Below are positions 4,818 through 5,376 of a stretch of 5,376 bases of DNA, piece after piece (within the stretch, counting starts at the first letter, position 1; every line of letters starts with the position of its first letter). This DNA is from Candidatus Gastranaerophilales bacterium (GTDB taxonomy: Bacteria > Cyanobacteriota > Vampirovibrionia > Gastranaerophilales > Gastranaerophilaceae), in the NCBI GenBank assembly GCA_021201175.1, contig JAJQFK010000296.1:1-5376 (forward strand), in the 5' to 3' direction. The notes beneath the pieces were generated by a model, which was not told where the DNA came from, did no database searches, and saw only the letters and a list, made by a program, of their open reading frames with translations. The position numbers were made by a program, and so were the translations under genes.

Positions 4818-5376
4818 TTAAGCTAATAATTGATTTTTTAATCTGTCAATTACACTTTGCCAGTGTCCTTGTTTTGTTTGTTTAAATATTTTAACGGAAT
4901 CATACCAGATAGTTTTATCATCATCCTTGAACCACCTCCATTCAGGATTATTGGGAAGTAATAAATATGTTTTTACCCCCAGTGCTCCTGCTAGGTGCAC
5001 AATTGAAGAATCAATTGTTATGACTAAATCTAAATTTTTTATTATAGCAGCAGTATCATCTACATTTTTTATATATTCACTGCAATCAGTTATATTGTAT
5101 TCTTCAAAGATTTTTTTTGTTATTTCATCTTTTTTTACAATATCCAGAGAATAAAATTGCATATTTTTCATTTCAAATATTTTAGAGAAAAAAGAAATAT
5201 CAATCGAGCGATTTGGCATAATATTCGGATTCCCTCTCCAAAAAAATCCTATTTTTTTCTTTTCGCTTTTGAATTTATCCAGTTTTGAAAAATATTCTAC
5301 CTTTTTTTCATCAGCGCAAAGCCAGCCCTGCGAATTTGGTATATGTGAAAAATGTCTTTCCATATTGTATAATAGG
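4818..5376 (-). CDS. Glycosyltransferase family 9-like protein, C-terminal part (N-terminus off the window)
   Basis: About 185 residues are visible, ending at TAA 4820-4818. The frame is still open at the right edge, reading LLYN before the methionine at 5363, so that methionine is probably internal. Counting from it: KKIGFFWRGNPNIMPNRSID (36-55) corresponds to the family's IGLVWSGNP...RSI; VDDTAAIIKNLDLVITIDSS (101-120) runs into IVHLAGALGVKTYLLLP (121-137), the heptosyltransferase-like sugar-nucleotide-binding motif with DSS and H123; then NPEWRWF (139-145) and IWYDSVKIFKQTKQGHW (152-168). This pattern is typical of the GT9/GT41-like domain that follows TPR repeats in many bacterial proteins. 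Such enzymes are thought to add sugars to surface glycans or proteins. Whether TPR repeats precede it cannot be seen. It converges on emrB across 33 bp and is probably not part of the efflux system. Confidence 0.85.
   Translation of the reverse strand, partial: LLYNMERHFSHIPNSQGWLCADEKKVEYFSKLDKFKSEKKKIGFFWRGNPNIMPNRSIDISFFSKIFEMKNMQFYSLDIVKKDEITKKIFEEYNITDCSEYIKNVDDTAAIIKNLDLVITIDSSIVHLAGALGVKTYLLLPNNPEWRWFKDDDKTIWYDSVKIFKQTKQGHWQSVIDRLKNQLLA

Noticed and set aside
4999..5018. 8-bp inverted repeat ACAATTGA / TCAATTGT in the glycosyltransferase gene, resembling the operator core
   Set aside because: It lies in the codons of the conserved DSSIVHL motif far inside a gene, so coding constraint and AT-rich composition are the simpler explanation.
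5361..5363. ATG taken as the start of the glycosyltransferase
   Set aside because: The frame is open upstream to the window edge, and the family has a larger N-terminal part before this point, so the methionine is probably internal.
1..5376. Search for mobile elements, CRISPR arrays, tRNA or rRNA genes, riboswitches and origins
   Set aside because: No transposase or integrase, no regularly spaced repeats, no tRNA-like cloverleaf or rRNA sequence seen by eye; the window is almost fully explained by protein genes.

Overview
The window is an AT-rich stretch of bacterial chromosome. It carries a complete tripartite drug-efflux locus of the EmrAB-TolC type with its own MarR-family regulator, flanked on both sides by unrelated genes that are cut by the window edges. 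An outer-membrane channel plus a periplasmic adaptor points to a Gram-negative (diderm) cell. Shine-Dalgarno sites are clear before three genes (GAGGGG, AGGAG, AAGAGG), which argues against Bacteroidota. The low GC, compact spacing and a TPR/GT9-type glycosyltransferase would suit an uncultured gut lineage such as Gastranaerophilales-like Cyanobacteriota or Elusimicrobiota. That placement is a low-confidence inference; nothing in the window fixes the taxon.

Layout, left to right. (1) Bases 3-164, plus strand: last 53 codons of a PLP-dependent alpha-oxoamine synthase-like enzyme. (2) Bases 168-629, minus: MarR-family regulator, convergent with gene 1 and separated from it by only 3 bp. (3) Bases 654-2105, minus: TolC/OprM-like outer-membrane efflux protein with a lipobox-type signal peptide, 24 bp upstream of marR and so probably co-transcribed with it. 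(4) Bases 2106-2221: a 116-bp divergent control region with two face-to-face candidate promoters and a 22-bp near-palindrome that is the best candidate regulator operator. (5) Bases 2222-3223, plus: EmrA/HlyD-type membrane-fusion protein. (6) Bases 3225-4784, plus: EmrB-type 14-TM DHA2 major-facilitator drug/H+ antiporter, 1 bp after gene 5. (7) Bases 4818-5376, minus: C-terminal part of a GT9-like glycosyltransferase whose N-terminus lies beyond the right edge.

How the parts work together (inference from family knowledge): the EmrB-like transporter takes up lipophilic drugs or weak acids from the inner membrane using the proton gradient. The EmrA-like adaptor bridges the periplasm, and the outer-membrane channel passes the substrate out. 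The MarR protein probably represses both divergent transcription units from the shared region until it binds a ligand. Because it is the distal gene of the channel operon, it would also repress itself. No stretch over 120 bp lacks a gene, and I see no RNA gene, CRISPR array, insertion sequence or origin. The system is a recognisable one; its less usual aspects are the gene order, the architecture of the control region and a long perfect hairpin inside the channel gene.
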